This document shows positions 16,900 to 23,770 of a stretch of DNA of 64,000 nt, piece after piece. A program made the translations under genes and the position numbers. The notes beneath the pieces are model-generated. The model did not search any database. It had not been told where the DNA came from and worked only from the letters and a program-made list of their open reading frames with translations. The stretch comes from Pseudoflavonifractor sp050943825 (lineage in GTDB: Bacteria; Bacillota; Clostridia; Oscillospirales; Oscillospiraceae). Within the stretch, counting starts at the first letter, position 1. Each line of letters opens with the position of its first letter. Location of the stretch: the NCBI RefSeq assembly GCF_050943825.1, contig NZ_JBMNPX010000005.1, positions 124,001-188,000 of the forward strand. The letters run 5' to 3'.

Positions 16900-17586
16900 A
16901 TGGAGATCTCGGTGGCCGGGCAGGCCTTCTCCCTGGCGGCCGCCCTGGCGCTGGGGGCACTGGTGGGCGTGCTCTACGACCTGTTCCGGGTGCTCCGGGT
17001 CCGGGTGCGCCTGCCCCTGCTGGGGGGCGCGCTGGACCTGCTGTTCTGGCTGGCGGTGACCGTCTCCCTCTTCGTGTTCACCATCGCTGTGGGGGACGGC
17101 CGGGTCCGGCTCTTCCACATCGGCGCCATCTTCCTGGGCGCGGTTGGGTACTTCCTCCTGCTCAGCCGCTGGGCCCTGAAGCTGGGCTATCTGCTGGCCG
17201 ACCTGGCGGGACTTTTTTGGCATTTTGTCCTTCTGCCGGTGACACTGATGGGTATGCTGGGTAAAAAAATTAAAAAACTTGCAAAAAATCACTTTCATTA
17301 TAAGCGGAGATGGTATAAAATAAAGCAGATACCCGAAGAGATGGCGCAAGCTGCCCGCAGGCGGGCGGCGCGCGGAGAAGGAGGAGCCGGACATGAAGGT
17401 CAAACGCGCGGGACTGCTCACCAAGATCGTCGTACTGGCGCTCCTCATCGGTCTGGCCATTGCCCTGCTGGATCTGCGGAGCCAGCTGGAGGATGCCCAG
17501 GCTCAGAAGGCCGTGCTCACCGCTCAGGTGGACGCCCAGACCCAGGTCAACGCCGACCTGTCCGACGCCGTGGAAAACAGCGATGA
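16900..17586 (+). CDS. yabQ: Spore cortex biosynthesis protein YabQ, with overlong 3' end
   Basis: The first 150 residues are a good YabQ: four hydrophobic segments, the LGALVGVLYDLFRVLR motif and a basic KKIKKLAKNHFHYKRRWYKIK stretch after the last helix. YabQ is a mother-cell membrane protein for cortex synthesis. The frame then continues about 64 codons into divIC in another frame, giving a Gly/Arg/His-rich tail with no resemblance to YabQ. Either the overlap is real but meaningless, or a frameshift removed a stop: one frame over, a TGA overlaps the divIC ATG (17394-17396). The functional end is probably near 17395. Confidence 0.85.
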   Translation: MEISVAGQAFSLAAALALGALVGVLYDLFRVLRVRVRLPLLGGALDLLFWLAVTVSLFVFTIAVGDGRVRLFHIGAIFLGAVGYFLLLSRWALKLGYLLADLAGLFWHFVLLPVTLMGMLGKKIKKLAKNHFHYKRRWYKIKQIPEEMAQAARRRAARGEGGAGHEGQTRGTAHQDRRTGAPHRSGHCPAGSAEPAGGCPGSEGRAHRSGGRPDPGQRRPVRRRGKQR

Positions 17587-17668
17587 CCCCAAGCGGCAGC
17601 AGGACATTGCGCGGGACTCCCTGGGCCTTGTGCTCCCCGGCGAGAAGATCCTGCGGATCACAGAATAG
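17393..17668 (+). CDS. divIC: Septum formation initiator, DivIC/FtsB family
   Basis: 91 aa. Short basic N-terminus, one membrane helix (about 9-26), a coiled coil (about 27-62, LRSQLEDAQAQKAVLTAQV) and the family ending ARDSLGLVLPGEKI. DivIC/FtsB proteins join FtsL and DivIB in the divisome and regulate septal wall synthesis. AAGGAGG is 8 nt upstream of the ATG. Genomic place between yabQ and yabR is that of divIC in Bacillus. The gene overlaps the open 3' end of yabQ by 194 bp. Confidence 0.9.
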   Translation: MKVKRAGLLTKIVVLALLIGLAIALLDLRSQLEDAQAQKAVLTAQVDAQTQVNADLSDAVENSDDPKRQQDIARDSLGLVLPGEKILRITE

Positions 17669-17712
17669 CGCGCCATTCCGGGTGAAAATTTAAGGAGGAT
17701 ATATCGGTCAGT

Positions 17713-18165
17713 ATGGAGTTTGGTGTTGGTTCTATCCTGGAGGGTAAGGTTACAGGACTTACAAAGTTCGGCGCGTTTGTGTCGCTGCCCGAGGGCAAAT
17801 CCGGCCTCGTGCACATTTCCGAGATCGCCTATTCCTATGTGAATGACGTCAAGGACTACTTAAAAGAGGGTCAGGAGGTCAAGGTCAAGGTCATCGGCAT
17901 TGACGAGAACGGCCGCATCAACCTCTCCATCAAGAAGGCTATGGATCCTCCCCCCCGCCCCGCCGGCCAGGGCCGGCCCATGGGCGGCGCCCGTCCCGCC
18001 GGCGGCGGACGGCCCGGCGGCTTCAGCCGGGGTCCCGCGGCTCCCCGCGAGCCCGCCAGCTTTGAGGACAAGCTCAAGCAGTTTATGCAGGCCTCGGACA
18101 GCAAGCTCTCCGAGCTCCACTACACGGAGAAGCGGAGCAGCAACCGCCGCGGCGGCCGGAAATAA
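17713..18165 (+). CDS. yabR: S1 RNA-binding domain protein YabR
   Basis: 150 aa. One S1 domain at residues 1-76 (VGSILEGKVTGLTKFGAFVSL, GLVHISEIA, GQEVKVKVIGID, INLSIKKA), then a Pro/Gly/Arg-rich low-complexity linker (77-117) and a basic C-terminus. S1 domains bind single-stranded RNA; YabR is ribosome-associated general-stress-like in Bacillus, exact role unclear. A perfect AAGGAGG lies 14 nt before the ATG, a long spacing with no closer start codon. Last gene of the yabPQ-divIC-yabR unit, with a terminator directly after it. Confidence 0.88.
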   Translation: MEFGVGSILEGKVTGLTKFGAFVSLPEGKSGLVHISEIAYSYVNDVKDYLKEGQEVKVKVIGIDENGRINLSIKKAMDPPPRPAGQGRPMGGARPAGGGRPGGFSRGPAAPREPASFEDKLKQFMQASDSKLSELHYTEKRSSNRRGGRK

Positions 18166-18179
18166 GGTTCTATCACCCC

Positions 18180-18224
18180 GCAGCCTGCCGGACCCCTCGG
18201 TCCGGCAGGCTGCTTCCATTTCTC
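18180..18224 (+). terminator. Terminator after yabR
   Basis: Perfect 15-bp stem (18180-18194 / 18199-18213) with a 4-nt loop, followed by the moderately T-rich TTCCATTTCT. Confidence 0.8.
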
Positions 18225-18232
18225 CCCCAAGG

Positions 18233-18331
18233 CAAAAAAAGAACGCCCGGTAATGGGCGTCCAAGGTGCGCGGGAGAATGGAATGAGTTCCCTTGCTGGA
18301 ATTGAGATGGATTGCATATTGGATGAGCTGC
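18233..18331 (-). ncRNA. Candidate small RNA of about 98 nt
   Basis: A near-ideal minus-strand promoter (18366-18338) is followed about 100 nt later by a hairpin ACGCCC/GGGCGT (18260-18243) and a T7 run, so a short, discrete transcript is predicted. No good open frame with a ribosome site lies in it. The middle is weakly structured and contains a C-rich AUUCUCCCGCGCACC stretch that could pair with Shine-Dalgarno sequences. It does not show the conserved SRP-RNA loop sequence. Its 5' half lies between yabR and the amidohydrolase gene, in the opposite orientation to both. Identity unknown. Confidence 0.5.
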
Positions 18332-18340
18332 AAGCATAAT
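18312..18340 (+). promoter_or_regulatory. Possible promoter of the amidohydrolase-fumarase unit
   Basis: TTGCAT (18312-18317), 17-nt spacer, CATAAT (18335-18340). It overlaps the opposing small-RNA promoter, so the two may compete. Confidence 0.5.
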
Positions 18341-18366
18341 ATAACTCTTTTTCCTTTATTTGTCAA
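18338..18366 (-). promoter_or_regulatory. SigA-type promoter of the candidate small RNA
   Basis: On the minus strand a perfect TTGACA (18366-18361), 17-nt spacer, TATATT (18343-18338). It does not precede any coding gene on that strand. Confidence 0.75.
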
Positions 18367-18398
18367 ACACTACTTTTGTCGAAAGGCAGGCGTTTTCT

Positions 18399-19556
18399 TT
18401 GCTGATCATCAACGGAGTGCTTCACACCATGGACGGGCCGGTGATTGAGTGCGGATTTGTCCACGTGGAGGGGGACAAGATTACGGCGGTAGGGCCCATG
18501 TCCGCCCTGCCCGGCGGGATTGACGGCCCGGTGGTGGACGCCGCGGGCCGCCACGTCTACCCCGGCCTGGTGGACGCCCACTGCCACCTGGGGCTCTTCG
18601 GCAACGCGGTGGGCTTTGAGTCGGACGACGGCAACGAGTCCACCGACCCCTGCACCCCCCACCTGCGGGCCATCGACGCAGTCAACGCCCTGGACCGCTG
18701 CTTTGAGGACGCCCGCGCCGGCGGCGTCACCTGTGTGCTCACCGGCCCGGGGAGCGCCAACCCCATTGCCGGTCAGTTTGCCGCCCTCAAGACCGACGGC
18801 CGCTGGGTGGACCAGATGATTGTCTCCGCGCCGGTCTCCATGAAATTTGCCCTGGGCGAGAACCCCAAGACCGTGTACAACGACCGGAAGGAGACCCCGG
18901 TCACCCGGATGGCCACCGCCGCCATCATCCGTGAGAACCTAGCCAAGGCCCTGGAGTATATGGACAAGCAGAACAAGGCCGACGAGGACCCGGACACCGA
19001 CATGCCCGACTTTGACGCCAAGCTGGAGGCCCTGGTGCCTGTACTGAAGGGCGAGCTGCCCGTCCACTGCCACGCCCACCGGGCGGATGACATCGCCACC
19101 GCCGTGCGCATCGCCAAGGAGTTCGGCCTGCATCTGGTGGTGGTCCACGGCACCGAGGCCTACCTCATCTCCGACCTGCTGGCCCAGGAGGACATCCCGG
19201 TCATCACCGGCCCCTGTCTCACCGACCGCTGCAAGCCGGAGCTGGCAGGCCAGAGCCAGGAGAATCCGGTGCTGCTGTCCAGGGCCGGGGTAAAGGTGGC
19301 CATCTGTACCGACCACCCCGAGACCCCCATCCAGTACCTGCCCGTCTGCGCAGCCATGGCGGTGCGCGCCGGTATGGACGAGGAGGAGGCCCTGGCGGCC
19401 ATCACCATCAACCCTGCGGTCATCGCCGGGATTGCCGACCGGGTGGGTTCCCTGACCCCCGGTAAGGACGCGGATATCGTCCTCTCCACCGGCCACCCCC
19501 TGGACTGGAAGAGCAAGGTGGAGCAGGTGTATATCGGCGGCGTCCAGGTGGTCTGA
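18399..19556 (+). CDS. Metal-dependent amidohydrolase (imidazolonepropionase-like)
   Basis: 385 aa with a TTG start; GAAAGGCAGG is 8 nt upstream, while an earlier TTG at 18360 sits in the promoter region. Amidohydrolase blocks: HVYPGLVDAHCHLGLFG (metal-binding HxH), HCHAHRADDI, VVVHGTEAYL, ICTDHPETPI with the catalytic Asp, and the ending GSLTPGKDADIVL. It should hydrolyse a cyclic amide or related C-N bond; the substrate is not evident. The gene is 13 bp upstream of a fumarase alpha-subunit gene and probably co-transcribed, so a link to C4-dicarboxylate or amino-acid degradation is possible but unproven. Confidence 0.82.
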   Translation: MLIINGVLHTMDGPVIECGFVHVEGDKITAVGPMSALPGGIDGPVVDAAGRHVYPGLVDAHCHLGLFGNAVGFESDDGNESTDPCTPHLRAIDAVNALDRCFEDARAGGVTCVLTGPGSANPIAGQFAALKTDGRWVDQMIVSAPVSMKFALGENPKTVYNDRKETPVTRMATAAIIRENLAKALEYMDKQNKADEDPDTDMPDFDAKLEALVPVLKGELPVHCHAHRADDIATAVRIAKEFGLHLVVVHGTEAYLISDLLAQEDIPVITGPCLTDRCKPELAGQSQENPVLLSRAGVKVAICTDHPETPIQYLPVCAAMAVRAGMDEEEALAAITINPAVIAGIADRVGSLTPGKDADIVLSTGHPLDWKSKVEQVYIGGVQVV

Positions 19557-19569
19557 AGAGGAGGGGCAT

Positions 19570-20415
19570 ATGATGCGTGAAATCCGGTTTGACGACATTG
19601 TAACCGCTGTGCGGGACGCCTGCATCAGGGCCAACACCGTGCTGCCCGACGACCTGTGCGCCGCCATCCGCTCCGCTGCAGAGACCGAGGAGTCCCCGGT
19701 GGGCCGTGCCATCCTGGGAGATCTGGAGGAGAACTTCACCTTTGCCGCCCAGCGGGGACTGCCCATCTGTCAGGACACGGGCATGGCGGTGGTCTTTCTG
19801 GCGCTGGGCCAGGAGGCCCATATCACCGGCGGTCTGCTGGAGGACGCGGTGAACGAGGGCGTCCGCCGGGGCTATCTGGAGGGTGCCCTCCGGTGTTCGG
19901 TGGTGCGGGACCCCCTCTGCCGAGAGAACACCGGAGACAACACCCCCGCCGTCCAGTACCTGCGCCTCACTGAGGGCGACCAGCTCACCATCACCGTGGC
20001 CCCCAAGGGCTTCGGCAGCGAGAACATGACCCGGCTGAAGATGTTCACCCCCGCCGCCGGACGGCAGGAGATTGTGGACTTTATCGTGGAGTCGGTGTCC
20101 CTGGCTGGGTCCAACCCCTGCCCGCCGGTGGTGGTGGGCGTTGGTCTGGGGGGCACCTCCGACCGGGCGGCCCTGCTGGCCAAGCAGGCCCTGCTCCGCA
20201 GCGTGGAGGAACACAGCGCCGACCCTTTCTACGCAGACATGGAGGCGGAGGCCCTGGAGCGCATCAACGCCCTGGGCATCGGCCCACAGGGTCTGGGCGG
20301 CCGTACCACCGCGCTGTCGGTGGCCATCCTGCCCGCTCCCACCCACATCGCCGGTCTGCCCTGCTGCGTCAACCTGGGCTGCCACGTCACCCGGCACGCC
20401 AGCGTAACACTTTGA
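19570..20415 (+). CDS. Class I fumarate/tartrate hydro-lyase alpha subunit
   Basis: 281 aa, the full size of the separate alpha subunit of two-subunit, oxygen-sensitive [4Fe-4S] fumarases and tartrate dehydratases. Iron-sulfur cysteines are in GLPICQDTGMA, SNPCPPVVVGVGLGG and NLGCHVTRHA. The enzyme normally needs a beta subunit, usually encoded directly downstream; here the next gene is hpf, with its own promoter, and no beta-subunit frame is in the window. AGGAGGGG precedes an ATGATG pair. Fumarase versus tartrate dehydratase versus a related hydro-lyase cannot be separated by eye. Confidence 0.85.
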   Translation: MMREIRFDDIVTAVRDACIRANTVLPDDLCAAIRSAAETEESPVGRAILGDLEENFTFAAQRGLPICQDTGMAVVFLALGQEAHITGGLLEDAVNEGVRRGYLEGALRCSVVRDPLCRENTGDNTPAVQYLRLTEGDQLTITVAPKGFGSENMTRLKMFTPAAGRQEIVDFIVESVSLAGSNPCPPVVVGVGLGGTSDRAALLAKQALLRSVEEHSADPFYADMEAEALERINALGIGPQGLGGRTTALSVAILPAPTHIAGLPCCVNLGCHVTRHASVTL

Positions 20416-20442
20416 TTGTTTTTGTCCGTTGTTCACAAATTG

Positions 20443-20473
20443 TTGTAGCTTTTTCTCTGTAGTGTGGTATAAT
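20443..20473 (+). promoter_or_regulatory. Possible hpf promoter
   Basis: A perfect TATAAT (20468-20473); the best -35 is TTGTAG (20443-20448) with a long 19-nt spacer, so an additional sigma factor is possible. Confidence 0.45.
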
Positions 20474-20544
20474 TAAGACAAGGAAGCCGGACCACTCCGC
20501 TTCCAACGAGTGCCCTCCCCAAAGGGCGGAAGGAGCTGACAACT

Positions 20545-21090
20545 ATGAAGTTCGTGTTCACAGACAAGAAGGTCAACCTGCCCCGCAAGGTGCATGCCTA
20601 TGCCGAGAAGAAGGTGGGCAAGCTGGACCGTTATTTTAAGGCGGACGCGGAGGCCGCCATGGTCTTCAGTGTAGAAAAGGACCGGAACAACGTAGAGCTG
20701 ACCATTCGCTCCGCCGGTACCATCATCCGCGTTGCCGAGAGCACCTCCGATATGTTTGCCACCATCGACGCCGCCGTGGCCTCTGTGGAGCGCCAGCTGC
20801 GTAAGAATAAAGCCCGCCTGGAGAAGCGCCTGCGTCAGGACGCCTTTGTCCGCTCCGTGGACGAGGAAGAGATCTCCTCCTTTGTCCCCGACACCGAGGA
20901 AGAGGAGTTCCGCATTGTCCGCACCAAGAAGTTCCCCATCCGGCCCATGAGTGTGGAGGAGGCCATTCTCCAGATGAATCTGGTGGACCACACCTTCTTC
21001 GCCTTCCGGGATGCCGACGCCGACGGCTCCTTCGCCGTGGTGTACAAGCGCAACGACGGCGGCTACGGCCTCATCGTGGACGAGCCGTAA
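20545..21090 (+). CDS. hpf: Long-form ribosome hibernation promoting factor
   Basis: 181 aa. N-terminal S30AE/HPF domain (residues 1-95: NLPRKVHAYAEKKVGKLDRYF, TIDAAVASVERQLRKNK), flexible acidic linker (100-120), and the C-terminal dimerisation domain (RTKKFPIRPMSVEEAILQMNLVDHTFFAFRD, 125-181). The long form alone dimerises 70S ribosomes into 100S particles and protects them in stationary phase. GGAAGGAG lies 8 nt before the ATG. Single gene with own promoter and terminator; such genes respond to nutrient and stress signals. Confidence 0.95.
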   Translation: MKFVFTDKKVNLPRKVHAYAEKKVGKLDRYFKADAEAAMVFSVEKDRNNVELTIRSAGTIIRVAESTSDMFATIDAAVASVERQLRKNKARLEKRLRQDAFVRSVDEEEISSFVPDTEEEEFRIVRTKKFPIRPMSVEEAILQMNLVDHTFFAFRDADADGSFAVVYKRNDGGYGLIVDEP

Positions 21091-21104
21091 CAACAGCATA
21101 CAGC

Positions 21105-21141
21105 GAGGCGGCCGCCCTTCCGGGCGGCCGCCTCTTTTTTC
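21105..21141 (+). terminator. hpf terminator
   Basis: Perfect 13-bp GC stem (21105-21117 / 21122-21134), TTCC loop, then T6. Confidence 0.95.
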
Positions 21142-21148
21142 TTCTGTC

Positions 21149-23116
21149 TCAGCCAAAGGCGGCGGCAATGCCGTCGTCATCCACGCCGTGCCAGTCCGGC
21201 TCGGCCTTGGTCTCCTGCGTCTCATACGCAGACCAGAAGGCTGCCTCGTCCGCCGGTGCGCCATCCACTACATAGCGCTCACCCAGGCAGTAGGTGACAT
21301 TCTCCTTTTCATACGCCGCGGAGGTCAGCGATGTGATGCGGGCATACCCCCAGTCGAACGCGCCGCTGGAGTAGTGGAAGGTCCCGTCTTCCTTCAGATC
21401 GCTCATGCTCCGCAGCTCAAAGCCCCGGGCATAGAGCCCGTCCTCCTCCCGGAACAGCACCACGGTGCACTCATCATATGCCTCTCCCATCCACACCTTC
21501 AAAACCAGCTCCTCCTCGCCGTCCCCGTCCAGGTCCATCAGGGCAAAGGCGGTGGGCTGGGCCTGAATGCTCTCGTCAGGCGTGAAAATCCGGGAGATGG
21601 TGGACAGCTCCAGCGTCTGACCGCTGGCGGCATCCCGGAAGGAACCCCGGCCCTTCAGGACGTCCTCCCAGGTCACCACCTGGCCGGGCAGGGTGTCATA
21701 CTCGTAGAGAATCAGGTCATAGGCCTCCTGGGGGGTGACCCCGTCCAGGTCATACCGCACCAGCACGTTTTCGCTCTCGTAGTAGACATAGAAGTCTCCG
21801 CGCCAGCTGTCCACGTCGCCGCTGTCGTCATCCACCCAGCGCATCCGGGCGGCGACCACCTCGGGGGTCACGTCCTCAATGGCGAACACCGGGCGGCCAA
21901 ACTCCTGCCAGTATTCCTCGGGCACCGAGTCGGCGTAGGGGATGGTGTACAGGTTCACGTCGTATTTCTCCCGATCCGCCGGATCGGTGATGGGAAGGTC
22001 TCCTACGGTGCTGGCATCCCAGATGTCGATGGAGATATTGGTGTAATATCCGATCCATCTCAGGAACAGGTAATTCCGGTTCTGGCCCCACTCCCGCCAG
22101 GCCCCTTCAAAGGTAAAGCCGTCGGGCACATTCGCGGGGACATAGTCTCCGAATTTCTCGTCGGCCATGGCCTCCTCCCAGGTGGGCCGCTCGCTGCCCC
22201 AGTCGGGGATCTCGCCGCCGTAGACCAGCAGGCTGTCCAGGTACAGCTTTGTCACCGCAAAGGTGTTGGCCGCCTGGGTGCACAGGTACTCGGCATACTC
22301 CTCCTCCAGCTGCCGGGCCTCAAAGTTCAGTCCGGCCTCTCCCGACATCATGGTGATCTCGTAGATATAGCCCATCTCCCCGCTGTCGTCCCAGCCGTAC
22401 CGGCCGCTCTTGCTGCCGTAGACCATGACGCCGTTGAGCTCGGTGGAAGTCTGATCGGGGGCAATCATATCGGTCAAGGGATAATCCTCCGGCCGGACCG
22501 TGAGGGTGAAGCCGTTGTGCTCGTTGCTCCGGCTGACGCCGTTGAGCCAGAGCTGCCACAGGTTTCCCTCCCCGTCGTAGACGGCCTTTCCGGTGATGTC
22601 GTACCCCACCCAGTACAGGGACCAGGGGGCATCCTCCGCCCCGGGACCACCCAGCAGCTCCACCATCTGCGCCCGGGTCAGCTGCTCCTCAAACCAGCCG
22701 TCCGGGTAGGCGATGGAGGCGCAGATCTCAGGAGCATCTCCGTACTCCACCCCCTGGATGTTAAAGCTGCTGTGGGGCTGCCCGTCAAATGGGTCCTCCG
22801 GCGAGAGGACGTATTCGCTGCCCAGCTCCGGCGGAATGGATTCTGTGCTTCCAATGTCAGGGGACAGGGTCCCGGTTATACCGGGGACGTCCTCCAGCAG
22901 CCGGTCTGGGTCGGTATCCCCAACCGGGAGCCCCGCCAGACGCCACACCCCAAAGGCTGCCGCGCACACCAGCACCAGGCAGGCCGCAGCAGTCACCCAC
23001 CGGGCGGGAGAGGCTTTCCGGGCAGACCGCCCATTCCCCTCCAGGGCGTCCATCAGGGCCCGGTGCTCCTCCGGGCTCAGCTTCACCCGGTTCATATAAG
23101 AACGGTAATGTTCCAT
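21149..23116 (-). CDS. Membrane protein paired with ECF sigma factor, large ectodomain
   Basis: 655 aa. A 35-residue cytoplasmic N-terminus (MEHYRSYMNRVKLSPEEHRALMDAL) resembles the sigma-binding helices of clostridial anti-sigma proteins, one membrane helix follows (about 41-63), and the remaining 590 residues are acidic, Trp/Tyr-rich and extracytoplasmic. Near 520-560 the segment ALMDLDGDGEEELVLKV looks like a Ca-binding VCBS/FG-GAP-type DxDxDG loop. It starts 12 bp after the ECF sigma gene, so an anti-sigma/sensor role is inferred from context. No named family is recognised for most of the ectodomain. Confidence 0.7.
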   Translation of the reverse strand: MEHYRSYMNRVKLSPEEHRALMDALEGNGRSARKASPARWVTAAACLVLVCAAAFGVWRLAGLPVGDTDPDRLLEDVPGITGTLSPDIGSTESIPPELGSEYVLSPEDPFDGQPHSSFNIQGVEYGDAPEICASIAYPDGWFEEQLTRAQMVELLGGPGAEDAPWSLYWVGYDITGKAVYDGEGNLWQLWLNGVSRSNEHNGFTLTVRPEDYPLTDMIAPDQTSTELNGVMVYGSKSGRYGWDDSGEMGYIYEITMMSGEAGLNFEARQLEEEYAEYLCTQAANTFAVTKLYLDSLLVYGGEIPDWGSERPTWEEAMADEKFGDYVPANVPDGFTFEGAWREWGQNRNYLFLRWIGYYTNISIDIWDASTVGDLPITDPADREKYDVNLYTIPYADSVPEEYWQEFGRPVFAIEDVTPEVVAARMRWVDDDSGDVDSWRGDFYVYYESENVLVRYDLDGVTPQEAYDLILYEYDTLPGQVVTWEDVLKGRGSFRDAASGQTLELSTISRIFTPDESIQAQPTAFALMDLDGDGEEELVLKVWMGEAYDECTVVLFREEDGLYARGFELRSMSDLKEDGTFHYSSGAFDWGYARITSLTSAAYEKENVTYCLGERYVVDGAPADEAAFWSAYETQETKAEPDWHGVDDDGIAAAFG

Positions 23117-23128
23117 GCTGTACTCCTT

Positions 23129-23593
23129 TCACTCGGCATCCGCCAGAAGGACCTTGAGCTTCTGCCGCGCCCGGGAGAGCCGGGACCGGACGGTACCCTC
23201 GCTCTGACCGGTCATGGTGGCGATCTCCGGCGTGCTGTACCCCTCGTAGTAGTAGAGGTGGACCGCTGCCCGGTCCCTGGGCGGCAGGGCCAGCACCGCC
23301 TCCAGCACAGCCCGCTCCTCCGGCTCAGGGGCAGGCAGGCCCTCGCTCAGTTCCGTGCGCCGCTTCCGCCAGGGTGATCGGAGACGGCTCCTGCAGCCGT
23401 TCACCGTCACCCGGATGAGCCACGCCTTCTCATGCTCCGGGCTGTCAAACTCCGGCGCCTTCTCCAGATACCGGACAAATGTGTCCTGTACCGCGTCCTG
23501 GGCCTCGTGAGCGTCGCCCAGGACAGCCAACGCCGTCCGGTACAGGGTGTTCTCGTACTTCCTTACTGTCTCTTCCAACCGGTTGGGGTTCAT
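23129..23593 (-). CDS. ECF RNA polymerase sigma factor
   Basis: 154 aa. Region 2 (about 10-75) includes the core-binding and -10-recognising YRTALAVLGDAHEAQDAVQD and FVRYLEK; region 4 (about 100-152) is VLALPPRDRAAVHLYYYEGYSTPEIATMTGQSEGTVRSRLSRARQKLK, a clear helix-turn-helix. It has no region 3, as expected for ECF type. The ATG at 23593 is preceded by GGGGGGA. Co-transcribed with the membrane protein downstream, presumably its antagonist. Target promoters cannot be inferred here. Confidence 0.92.
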   Translation of the reverse strand: MNPNRLEETVRKYENTLYRTALAVLGDAHEAQDAVQDTFVRYLEKAPEFDSPEHEKAWLIRVTVNGCRSRLRSPWRKRRTELSEGLPAPEPEERAVLEAVLALPPRDRAAVHLYYYEGYSTPEIATMTGQSEGTVRSRLSRARQKLKVLLADAE

Positions 23594-23697
23594 TCCCGTC
23601 CCCCCTTTCACCCTATATACGCTTTGGAGCGGCCAAACGCTGCGCCCCTGCTCCATTTTTCCGCCGGAATTCTGTTCCTCCCCCGGCTGCTTTGTGC

Positions 23698-23746
23698 TAT
23701 ACTGGAGTTGTTAGTGCTGACATACCCCGGTTTCCGGGTTTTTTAC
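23698..23746 (+). promoter_or_regulatory. Leader of the NYN gene: -10 element and short hairpin with T run
   Basis: TATACT (23698-23703) is a plausible -10, and CCCGG-TTT-CCGGG followed by T6 (23726-23744) looks like a weak intrinsic terminator inside the leader. Premature termination control of the NYN gene is possible; evidence is thin. Confidence 0.3.
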
Positions 23747-23770
23747 ACTGATATGAGGAGATTATCATAC

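Noticed and set aside
18233..18331. SRP (4.5S) or 6S RNA gene
   Set aside because: The SRP loop with GGAAGCAGCC-type sequence is missing, and no long hairpin with a central bubble as in 6S RNA is evident.
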